A stretch of 11,209 nucleotides of DNA from contig NWUY0304550034.1 of assembly GCA_004151065.3 (NCBI GenBank), forward strand, positions 1 through 11,209. The letters run 5' to 3'. Origin of the DNA: Larix sibirica (lineage: Eukaryota > Streptophyta > Pinopsida > Pinales > Pinaceae). Made by a program: the position numbers and the translations under genes. The notes under the pieces are model-generated. The model was not told the origin of the DNA, did not search any database, and saw only the letters and a program-made list of their open reading frames with translations. The stretch's first letter is position 1, and the number at the start of each line of letters is the position of its first letter. Shown piece after piece: positions 1 to 8,640 of this stretch.

Positions 1-5
1 TTTTG

Positions 6-29
6 ATATATATATATATATATATATAT
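6..29. repeat. (AT)n microsatellite
   Basis: About twelve uninterrupted AT dinucleotides start just after the TTTTG at the left window edge. It is a simple-sequence repeat with no coding content. The window begins within a few bases of it, so the flank cannot be judged. Confidence 0.95.
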
Positions 30-760
30 TCTTTCTGCAAAACAAGATCGGAAATACAAAAAATTAAGATTGATGTAAGCTAATATATGTAAAAATTACT
101 ACCTTTACTTAAATGAAAATTTAAGATAAAGCAATATTATAATTTTATAATCAAAATGGGAAAGCTTAGGCACAATTTTGATTACAAAACCAAGAAATAT
201 AGTAAACAAATAAAAATTAGCATAAAAATCATATATACATGTAGCGAAAGATATTCATGTACAAATACATCCAAAACTTATGCCTAAAATAGGTCTGTAT
301 AATATTTCAAAAAAGCGAAAGCATACACCAAGTCTCATAAAATCCATCCCCCACAAGTTCAACTTCCTCCTCTTTATAAACTAGAGTCATGATTTACAAT
401 GAGAATAAATCACTAACAACTTCTATCCACTCAGGAAAAGTAGGCATGTGATAAATGCAAATGTCATAAAATAGAAACATTGGATAAGCCCAAGTGATTT
501 GAGATCTAGATCAACATCATCTATGCTAACAGAGCATCATGCGATCGAAGAGCAGTGAATGGTTGTATAGATGCTTACTAGTCTTTGGAATTTTGTACTC
601 TGACCACACCACGTATGGAATAATCGATCCACCAGCTAGGAAAAAGTTGACTTGTCGCACACAAACTACATAATGAAAACATATACAATGATCCTACAAA
701 AACAATAAAACAAACAATTAGAAATATAGAAAATAAACAAGTATGAAGTGGCTTCAGAAT
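30..760. other. AT-rich stretch without an identifiable gene; possible coding debris on the minus strand
   Basis: No open frame of useful length or known motif was found. On the minus strand, about 650 down to 390 reads in patches like decayed coding sequence. One frame gives FPEWIEVVSDLF near 430-395, and another gives SIDDVDLDLKSLGL near 525-485, with stops and frame changes between them. A T-rich run ending in TTTTTGTAG near 690-700 on the minus strand resembles a splice acceptor. This may be the 3' continuation of the decayed ORF at 761-1317, but I recognise no family. Confidence 0.3.
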
Positions 761-1317
761 CTATATTTTGCATCTAATTCTTATGGACAAAGTAAATCTA
801 TCAAGTCCAAAATTATAACTAATAAACAATTTACCTCAAGAAAAACTTAAACCCAACATTGCCATGAATAGTCGGACATGATATCTTAACATAGTAGTAT
901 ACCTTCCCTCACATGTTATAAAATGACTAATTGGCCTAATCATCTTCTACCATTTAGCTTTAAAAAGATTCAGTAGCATAGTTTTTGGATAGTTGTCGGG
1001 ATTGACATGATTGACCGTTAACTTCTTCCATGGCACATCCTTTAATGGACAATTATTGAACCATGATTCCCCCTCACTCGGTAACCCTATGAATGTGACA
1101 ATAAAATCTTCGTCCAACAAGAGTTCGATATCCCCAACTACAGATTTGCACCCTTCAAATGACTTAGCGAAGGCAACATTAACCTCCCTGTTATGGCCAT
1201 GAAATTTTTTAACGAAACGAAAGCCACCCATCTAGCTTTCATAAAACCCTCATAAATCTAGGTGTCGTATTCAATAGAGCTCAAATCCTCTAGTTCTTTT
1301 CTTCTAATTTGAACCAT
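761..1317 (-). pseudogene. Decayed plant repeat-associated ORF of unknown function
   Basis: The likely start is the ATG at 1317-1315, in the favourable context GCCATGG, followed by a charged N-terminus (MVQIRRKELEDL). A TAG interrupts this first stretch. A frameshift near 1215 then moves the reading into an open stretch at 1231-947 that carries FHGHNREV, FAKSFEG, VGDIELLLDEDF and GLPSEGESWF. After a TAG at 949-947 the same frame continues with ISHFITCEGRYTTM, HVRLFMAMLGL, a further stop, and an end at 763-761. From memory, the spacing of F-x-G-H-N, SF-(D/E)-G, GLP-x-x-G-E-x-WF and FITCEGRY matches an ORF family scattered with plant retroelement repeats, whose function I do not know. That match is unverified. 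It lies about 2.9 kb downstream of the integrase on the same strand, so it may be a 3' accessory ORF of that element or belong to another insertion. It is broken and not expressible as one protein. Confidence 0.5.
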
Positions 1318-4225
1318 GGCTAATTGACTAGCATCGGACACCTATGAAATTGGGGCTCACAACCGAGAATAGGATCAAGAAGGAAACCGAGAGTGTATTA
1401 GGGTTTGTATAATTTACTACACCAAAACCCTAAGCAATTTTGAGTGAAAGAAAATGATTATCACTCGAACCAAATGCGCATAGCATTTCCAGAACCCTTG
1501 ACATACCACTTTGGTTGGGTAATCAATGGAACCGTTGGACGTACTAGAGATGGAATAGTGGAACTTGTACAGAACATCCAACGTGTTAAGAAATGATATG
1601 TCCACTACCCATTGTGATGAGAAAGGCTTATAACGCGATTGATAACAAGTCACTTCAAACCATAATTGTGGTTAATGATGCTAAGTGGCATGCCAACTCA
1701 GTCCGGTAGTCATGTCCTAGAATCAACACGTAGGAGGGGATATCAAGACACGTTGTCAAGAATGCAAGTGATGTAGTATTTGGAAAGAGGGTCAGTATAC
1801 GTGGTTCTCAAAATTAAAAGCAGTAAGCATAATGGGTAACAACCAAGTAATAGAGAGTCATACCAAAAGACCTTTGTTTTCCCATACGTGACAAGGATTC
1901 ATGTCAACAAAAATGGAATCCATATCATAATGTTGAGAATTGTTTTTTCTGTAATATTCAGAATAATATCATGAGGAACTAATCGTTCATGGTATGGTTA
2001 GGATAAAAATTAAAGTGTTACAATTATGACATTACCCCATTTATCCAAACCATGATTATGTTAATTTACCTAATTGTATTAGATTTTTTAAATGTTGAAA
2101 TCAAATATTGTGCAAAGTTAACTCAACATATGATCAAAATAAAAAAATATGTCAGGCAATTATATGATTATCATTGATAATTTTGGGTTAGAAAAAGAAA
2201 AAACAATATGAATGGAAGAGATGATAATCATGTTATGTTCATACCATTATTCTGCATAAGAAAAATGTATTTAAACACTTTTTGATGTCACGATATAATG
2301 AAATAAGTAATTGAAATTGAGCTACAGATGATCATGGGGGAAGATGCATAATGTAAAGGTTCATTTTTCAACCAAAAATGATGCTCATGTTTGGATTCCA
2401 TGCTTACAGTCAACGCTGATTATAATCACGTTGTAACTTAGGATATCCAATAACTGGTTGGCTTGAAACCTATGTTCCAACATCAAGGAGTAAAAAATCA
2501 TCAACCAAAATAAAAAACTGAAATGATCAAGAAATTGCAAATTAAAAAACCATAAAAAGTCAATAGCCTGAAATTTAGAAAATAAATGGAAAATGTCATT
2601 AAACAATAATTTGTTGGAAATAAAAAAATGGGGGACCTATTCATTTCTTACAAAATGAAAGGGTTATTGTTGACGGAGGCCAAGAAATGACGACTAATTG
2701 GATGAACCAGTTATCTCTGAATAAGATTTAAATGAATAAACTAAACCAAAAAATGCATAAAAGTGATGGCTTTGCAATGAAAATGAATTTACATCATGCA
2801 TAATGGATCCCACATAACAAATCTTTTTTTTTTGAAATATCTTTAGCCTTCTATTACTGCTAAAACTTTCTCGACAACCACCTTTTGAGAATGCGGAAAT
2901 TCTTAAGATAACATGCATATATCAATGGACACATTATTCATCATCTTACTAGAAAAATAGAATTGCTCATGATAACCGATGTTTGTCATATAGTTGGACC
3001 ACCAATACCATTGAAATTGTTGCTGCTTCCAACAAGCGTCCATAGCCTCGACAGGGTTTCCTTTAACCAAAATCAATCACTTTTATCCCATTCACTAGAT
3101 AGAGATATACTACAGAAGTTATTTAAATGTTTGCATGCCTTTGTAAAGAGAATATTGAAGGGAATTGTCTTGACTTGGTGATCAACTTGTGACAGTGTCA
3201 TTCACACAGTCTTACAGAAAATGAGCGGATTAGCTCGTGATGCGACCTCCCATCTTGCAGCCTTTTGTGGCTACAAGCTAGTATCTCGTCTTGGTGACCG
3301 GATATTGATAAAGTCATTCCATAAGAGTACTTGATCATAAAAAGGACGACTTGTAATAAGACCTCCTACCCTTAATCCAACTCTTAAGCTTATAGATTGA
3401 AATTTATTTTGTTAATCTCCTAGGATATTACTTAGTGAATGGGGAAGCAACTAGTATACTTGTTAAGAGCACGGAATGGCGTAAGGAGGTTGATGATTCT
3501 GAATAGATAGATCACACTAACTATGATAGAGTGGGGTTGATTAAAATATCCCATTAAATATCTGCTATTATAGATAAGCATACTCATCAGGTGATTGAGC
3601 AAGGTAAGGATGAAACTAACAGGGCATTCCATGGATTTTTCAAGATTTTGAAAGTGTATCCCCACAAACAGACCAGTATCAATCTCAGTTGTAGACCTTA
3701 AAAGATTGCATCCTTGAATTAGCTCATGCCTATCAAATCCAAATAGGAGAGATGTTTCCCATATAACCATTTATCAGCTCCATACTCAACAGAACCTTAA
3801 ACATTTTCAGCTGAGAAATATAACAAAGGAAAGCTAAAGACTATATTTTACAAAGACAGTTAAATGAAAAGAAGATAGGTAAAATATCACAACCTGATTT
3901 AAAATCAACAATTGGCCCATATCAGTTCAAAAGAGCAATTAATTTAGCTGTAACTTAGGTGAGAGATTTGAAAAATTCAACTCGAGAAAAAATATCAGAT
4001 TTAACATGAATCCCTGAGTCCTTGTTGTTAAAGCACAACTGAAAGTAGATATGAATTGACAAGTTGAGAACTGGTGATTTAATTTAGAAGCTGATTAATT
4101 TATTTTGCATAAAATCACATTAAAGAAAATATTGCTCAATATAAAACTCAAATAAAAATCAGCACACCAAATCAATCATAAAATTATATACATAATATGT
4201 ACAACCATGAATTCCAATAAGGGAA
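1318..4225. other. 2.9 kb spacer downstream of integrase with no recognisable gene
   Basis: AT-rich DNA with stops in every frame apart from short chance-length ORFs, the longest on the minus strand at 3770-3432 (112 codons). None shows a domain I recognise. No polypurine tract followed by a TG-starting LTR could be found, and no segment visibly repeats the sequence right of 10349. If the element is of Tat type, part of this may be the long non-coding region usual between pol and the 3' LTR. The stretch just before the ATG at 1317 (about 1320-1420) contains ordinary leader-like sequence. Confidence 0.6.
1987..2055. repeat. Imperfect inverted repeat (hairpin)
   Basis: The left arm TCATGGTATGGTTAGGATAAA (1987-2007) pairs with the right arm TTTATCCAAACCATGA (2040-2055) if four to five bases bulge out. 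The loop is roughly 32 bases. The repeat could be the core of a small palindromic element or a chance dyad in AT-rich DNA. Neither terminal duplications nor a second copy were seen. Confidence 0.4.
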
Positions 4226-5310
4226 TCATGCAAAATAGTGTTTGAGAATATGTGCATTCACTGGATGGATCTCTGCTTGACCTTCCAGTGAAATTAAATA
4301 AAAGGTGCTCGGACCTATTTTTTATGAAAGAATGAAAGGTCCAAGCCAAAGACATTGAAATTTCTTGTGCTTTCCCTTATCCTCATGTTCTCTATCCCAT
4401 TTTAACAACAAATATCCTACCTCAAAGTTTCTATCAGACGAGGACCTATGGTCAAACCATTGTTTAACAATCTGTTGATGCTGATCCAATTTCTGTTTAG
4501 CCTTAGATCTCTCTTCTTCAAGTTTAAGTAGAGTATTGATTCTTCTTTCCAAAGCGGAACATTCAGTATCCTGGAGAGATTGGGACAATTGTAATGAAGG
4601 GAGCAAGATGTTAGGTGGCATGATCACTTCCTTCTTGTAAACGAGAAAGAATGGTGAATTTCCTATAAAATATTTTGGATTTACTCTGTCATCCCAAAGG
4701 GCATTGGGTAAGGCAGAATGCCATTTTTTGTGACGGTCCACAATTGTTCTCTTGAGGATTTTATTCAAATTTTTGTTTGTAGATTCAATGAGACCATTAC
4801 CCTAAGGGTAATAGTTAGCTGAATATCTATTTTTTATTCCCTTTTTCATGACATAAGAAGTTAAATCCGTAGAGGAAAAGTACGAAGCATTATAAAACAT
4901 TAATGACTCAGGGACACAAAAATGAGTTATAAAGTTATTTTCTAGGAATCATATCACCTGATATGAGTTGAATGTGCGTAGTGGCATCGCTTTGACCCAT
5001 CGAGTGAAATAATATGTTGCTGTTAGGATATATCTGTGATGAAGGGAGGATGTGGGATCTATGGGACCAACAATGTCTAAGCCCCACTGACGGAAAGGGT
5101 CATCTATTGATACATGTTGCAAAGGAAAAGTAGCCTTCTTCACCTTACCTGTGTCCTTTTGGAAAATTTGACATCTTTGAGCTAATGCATGGACATCTTT
5201 AAAAAGAGTGGGCTAGTAATAACCAACCCTAACAACTTTGTGTGCTGTAGTATCACCTTCACAATGACCTCCAACAGGGCCTGAATGCAATTCTGCCAAA
5301 ATGCCCTCTA
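4226..5310 (-). pseudogene. Integrase pseudogene
   Basis: Integrase inserts the DNA copy into the host chromosome. The whole segment is in one frame with stops at 5215-5213, 4951-4949, 4804-4802 and 4324-4322, before the natural end TGA at 4228-4226. The zinc-binding region has LHSGPVGGH with both His, then RCQIFQ, where the second Cys of the H-H-C-C set is Phe. The invariant-looking Trp of the YYWP-type motif is the 5215 stop. The core shows QWGLDIVGPI with the first catalytic Asp, then FYNAS where D-N-A is expected, so the second Asp is Tyr (4894-4892). GLIESTNKN retains the catalytic Glu. The C-terminal part has WHSALPNALWDDRV, NSPFFLVYKKEVIMP and FQCLWLGPFIL, the GPY/F module, then a 30-residue tail with no chromodomain. 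This copy is inactive. Confidence 0.94.
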
Positions 5311-6069
5311 TTTTCTTGCGTCCAACTGTGGTGGAGAAAATCCATGCACTAGAAAAAATGTAATATCAGTGTAACACGAATTAGGATCATTTGAAAAACA
5401 AGAAACCTCATTTGAAAACAAAAATGATTCATTTTCCAAAAATAAATTAGCATTAGGCGAAGAAGTAGAATTAGCTACCAACTTACAAAGACCCTGATCT
5501 CTGACAATTTGTGTAGATTTAATTTCAAGGTCATACTCCTATAGGGCTGTCATCCAATGTGCACATTTTTCACCTAACTCTTTATGAACCAACATATTTC
5601 GAAACGTTGAATAGGGAACTATCACCTTTGTTTTATATTTTAACAGGAAAGGCCTGTAATGTTTTACTACTTTAAAAACAACAAAGGTCTATTTTTCAAC
5701 ATTCGAATACTTTAACTCTGCACCCTTGAAGGTAGAACTCCTAAAAGAAATGGGGATTTCAACATTTGAATCATTTTTTTGTGTTAGTACCGTAGCATAG
5801 GATACATCCGATGCAAAAATGTATAAGATAAAGTCCTTTTGGAAATTGGGACACATGAGAGAGGGCGCTTATGATATTTCCTATTTTATTTCCTTAAAAG
5901 ATTCTCTCTCCTCTTGTTCCCATTTAAAAACATGTCATTTTACTAAATTTTGCAAAGGTCTCATGATATTGGTAAAGCTAGGGATAAACCTCATGACAAA
6001 ATTTAATTTTCCAAGAAAAGACTGTGTGGTATTTTTGGTAGTGGGAGGATCCATATTTAAGATTTCCTA
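5311..6069 (-). pseudogene. RT thumb/connection and RT-linked RNase H remnant
   Basis: This part follows the RT palm in one frame with no indel but several stops, including TAGs at 5691-5689 and 5541-5539. Recognisable pieces in order are SFLGKLNFVMRFIPSFTNIM, the RNase H start FILYIFASDVSYATVLTQK with the first Asp at 5808-5806, GAELKYSNVEK with Glu at 5718-5716, VFKVVKHYRPFLLKYKTKV, HKELGEKCAHWMTAL and EYDLEIKSTQIVRDQGL. Where Ty3/gypsy enzymes normally have the T-D-H motif, this reads VIVPYS (about 5625-5608). No A-D-x-L-S-R-like final Asp is visible after QGLCKLVAN. Two of four catalytic acids are therefore missing, probably as a family trait rather than decay, since the flanking text is well kept. 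The frame ends at a TAG, 5310-5308, beside the integrase start. Confidence 0.85.
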
Positions 6070-7016
6070 GATTCTTTATCGATCTATGTTGATTCCATCT
6101 TTAGAAACTTCAAAACCAAGTAGTTTTCCTTTAGTTACAATGAATATGCATTTCTTTGGGTTTAAAGAGACACCGTTCCTCCTACAACAACAAAAAACAT
6201 TCTTTAAATGAGATAAATGGTCTGATTTGTGAGAGGAATATATGGTAATGTCATCAAGATAAATGACAATGAATTGATTAATCAATCCACAGAAGCTATG
6301 TGCATAGCCCTCTGGAAGGTATCCCTAGAATTAATCAATGGTGAAAGGCATCTTTCTGTCAGCAAAAGAACCCCATGGGTTCCTAAACGCAGTGTTAAGT
6401 TGATTTTCAGGAGAGACCAGGACTTGGTTATAACCTGAGAATCCATCTAAGAAAGACATTATCTCATAACCATAGACCTTTGCACTATTTGTTCCATGGT
6501 TAGTAATAGGTAATTGTCTTTATCATAAGCATGGTTCAAATTGTGGAAATCCACACATAGTCGGATCTCCCCACTTTTCTTTCTAACAGGAACCAGACTA
6601 ACCACCCATACGATATGACACACCAGAAAAATAATTATGGAAACCAATAATTTGTTCAGTTCTTTATTAATAACGGGTTCTAAGTTAGGGTGCATTTTCC
6701 TAAGTTTTTGCTTGAAATGTTTGGTGTCTGGTTTTAAAGGAATGACATGTTGCATGATATTTGGGTCGAAATTTTTTAAATTGTCATATGTCCAAGCAAA
6801 TACATCTTTGTATTTCTTGAATAGTCTAATGAATTCTACTCTATCTTCTTTTGCACAATCCGTACCAAGATTAATAGTTTGAGGGTTGCTATCCATCCCA
6901 AAATTTATACTTTCATATTGCATATATGAGATATTGGTTTTGCAGTTAACAACCACCCTAAATTTTTCATGCAAGTCATAAAAATATTCCAATTTAACTA
7001 CATATTTCAGAGTCAT
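6070..7016 (-). pseudogene. Reverse transcriptase pseudogene
   Basis: RT copies the element RNA into DNA. The segment 7016-6481 is open for about 178 codons. It carries FKKYKDVFAWTYDNL and KQKLRKMHPNLEPVI (N-terminal region), then LVPVRKKSGEIRLCVDF (residues 141-157) and HNLN (158-161), the fingers motifs. A frameshift near 6480 moves to a second frame with FLDGFSGYNQV, whose catalytic Asp is at 6447-6445. A short excursion into another frame, about 6338-6297, restores the expected NSRDTFQRAMHIA text and hides two apparent stops. Reading then returns for INQFIVIYLDDITIY with YLDD at 6261-6250, LNPKKCIF and GKLLGFEVSKDGINID. Both aspartate motifs (A and C) are intact, but the frameshifts prevent a single protein. 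Stops at 6078-6076 and 6069-6067 close the RT part. Confidence 0.93.
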
Positions 7017-7672
7017 ACTTACTTGATCGAACGTTTCTTATACTGACCACTTTTTTGGAATGTTTGCAAAATCGTGCAAGTTTTCATCATGTGCAATCTC
7101 ATAAAAAACAACATCTTGAAAGATACCCTCCATGTGAAGAAATTCAATTATCTACTCATCATGATAAAAAACACACCAGTTAGTTACATTATCATGTATG
7201 GTAGGCTTAAATATAATTTTAATAGAAAATGTATTTGGATCAAAACCTTAAACATGTATTAAACGAGATGCTATATTTTCCAATAAATCTACATCTTGGT
7301 TCCATGACTGAAGTACGGAACTAATATTAAAAGCTAAAAATATAGAGATTAGTTTCCATACCTCTGCTTGGTAACTTCTGAGATGAGGGGTAATACAATG
7401 GATTACATTTCTTACCTGTTTAACTATTATTTCAGAATCTCCAAAAACCATTAATCGCTATACATTTATATCCAATGCTTTTTTCAGCCCTTAAATTAAG
7501 GCCTCATACTCTACAATATTGTTACCGCACTGAAATTCAAGTCTGCAAGCTAAGAACATTTTCTTGCCTTTAGGATCAATAAGAAGGAAACCTGGACCAA
7601 TGCCTTCTTTGGACTTCAATCCATTAAATTAAAGAGACCAACATTCATTATCCAAATCACTATATACAAAAT
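7017..7672 (-). pseudogene. Stand-alone RNase H (plant-type, aRNH-like) between protease and RT, broken
   Basis: RNase H degrades the RNA strand of RNA:DNA hybrids during reverse transcription. In one frame with stops at 7631-7629, 7493-7491, 7460-7458 and 7250-7248, the sequence reads F-N-G (7628-7620), ACRLEFQCGNNIVEYEAL, MVFGDSEIIVKQVRNVIHC and NQDVDLLENIASRL. These correspond to the four acidic sites of RNase HI. The first Asp is Asn (7625-7623); Glu (7511-7509), Asp in GDS (7439-7437) and the last Asp (7289-7287) are kept. The pattern is that of the stand-alone RVT_3-type domain acquired by Tat-lineage elements, not the RNase H fused behind RT, which is found separately further on. After 7250 a tail with WCVF and HMEGIFQD continues to the RT with two more stops. 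A frameshift near 7675 separates it from the protease. Confidence 0.85.
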
Positions 7673-8640
7673 TTACATCAATAAAACAGCTTGTGGTGTA
7701 ACCATTTTGGTGCAAGAGACTAATTCATGAGATTGTTGTTCGGAATTGGAAAAGTTAGAAATTTCAGCAAAAAAATTACCAAAACAAGTATTGTTTCCAC
7801 AATTACCTGAAGAAGAATCTATGTACAAAGTTTGTTCTTTAGAGTGATCGAGTTCAATTACAACATGCTTCATATGACATTCTCTGTTAATCCTAATCTT
7901 ATTTGGTCTACCATTTTGGGGCAGCCAGATGTGGGACTAGTTTGTTGAAAAATATCTGTTTAAGTTTTGAGACCACTCACGACTAAAAAACAACCAGTAT
8001 ACTTCAGGTGTATCAGCCACCACTATATCAATTATCTGGTTAATTCTCGGGCCACAGAATAATCTAATGCAAACATCTTTTAATTCACCTACGATTTTAA
8101 TATTTGACCTATCGAGTTGTACAACTTGAGATTGAGAAAGCTTCATGTCTCCATTAATTTGATTACAAACTGATTATGGCATGACATTGGATGAGGCCCC
8201 ACTATATACAATGTAATTATGGACATTTTTATTAAAAATTCGAATGTCAACAAAAATGGAGGGACACCATATTTTTTACCTTGTGTGGAAGAGTCAGTGG
8301 AAGTTTGATTTGCATGAGCATCTTCATTACTTGGAGCTGATGTGCCAGAATTACTTGTTTGGTTTTCGACAAGAGTCTTTTTCCCCCGTACATTAGTAAA
8401 ATATTGAATTTTTTTCTATTAAATAAAGGGAATTTTGAGAAACTCGTAAAAATATATTTTTGGTTTCATCCTTTTCAAATCTTCAATAGGATCATAGTAT
8501 AAATATGAGACAGAGAAGTTCTTATATAATTGAGACTATTTATTCAGATTCATATTTGTATTTTTAGGTTGAACAAAACAAGGAGGGTTCTGATTACTGT
8601 TTTGGGCCTTGCTATGAGTATTATAAGAGTACTGATTGGA
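7673..8640 (-). pseudogene. Retrotransposon aspartic protease pseudogene with N-terminal linker
   Basis: The protease would cut the polyprotein into mature parts. The linker (8640-8247) begins with an Asn/Gln-rich stretch and a conserved-looking YDPIEDLKRMKPKI block near 8494-8453, then a Ser/Thr/Asn-rich spacer. A frameshift near 8246 leads into the protease. The active-site motif reads YIVYSGASSNVMP at 8215-8177, where the retropepsin family has D-(S/T)-G. The catalytic Asp is therefore Tyr (codon at 8206-8204), followed closely by a TAA at 8176-8174. The rest is recognisable: SQVVQLDRSNIKIVGEL, IDIVVADTPEVY, then WLFFSREW in place of the usual G-L-L-L-S-R-D-W pattern. Another stop lies at 7939-7937, and the frame then continues to 7673 (NGRPNKIRINRE, FGNFFAEISN). 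Retropepsins work as dimers needing one Asp per subunit, so this copy would be inactive. Confidence 0.85.

Noticed and set aside
1011-1202. Plus-strand ORF of 63 codons
   Set aside because: It mirrors the patterned minus-strand ORF at 947-1231, so it is a shadow.
1442-1466. GAGTGA...TCACTC dyad
   Set aside because: Six-base arms with a 13-base loop are unremarkable. No sign of a terminator or mobile-element end.
2385-3181. Three short ORFs (minus 2385-2606, minus 2694-2918, plus 2963-3181)
   Set aside because: Each is 72-74 codons, rich in AT-type residues, with no domain and no neighbour support. Expected by chance in this base composition.
3181-3420. Slightly more GC-rich stretch checked for a tRNA or a gene fragment
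   Set aside because: No T-loop or cloverleaf arrangement could be found, and the translations hit stops without a known motif.
5819-6070. Plus-strand ORF of 83 codons
   Set aside because: It lies opposite the RT/RNase H text, whose motifs are clear on the minus strand. Its own translation shows nothing recognisable.
6229-6882. Plus-strand ORFs of 69 and 81 codons opposite RT
   Set aside because: They are antisense shadows of the RT motifs and have no protein pattern of their own.
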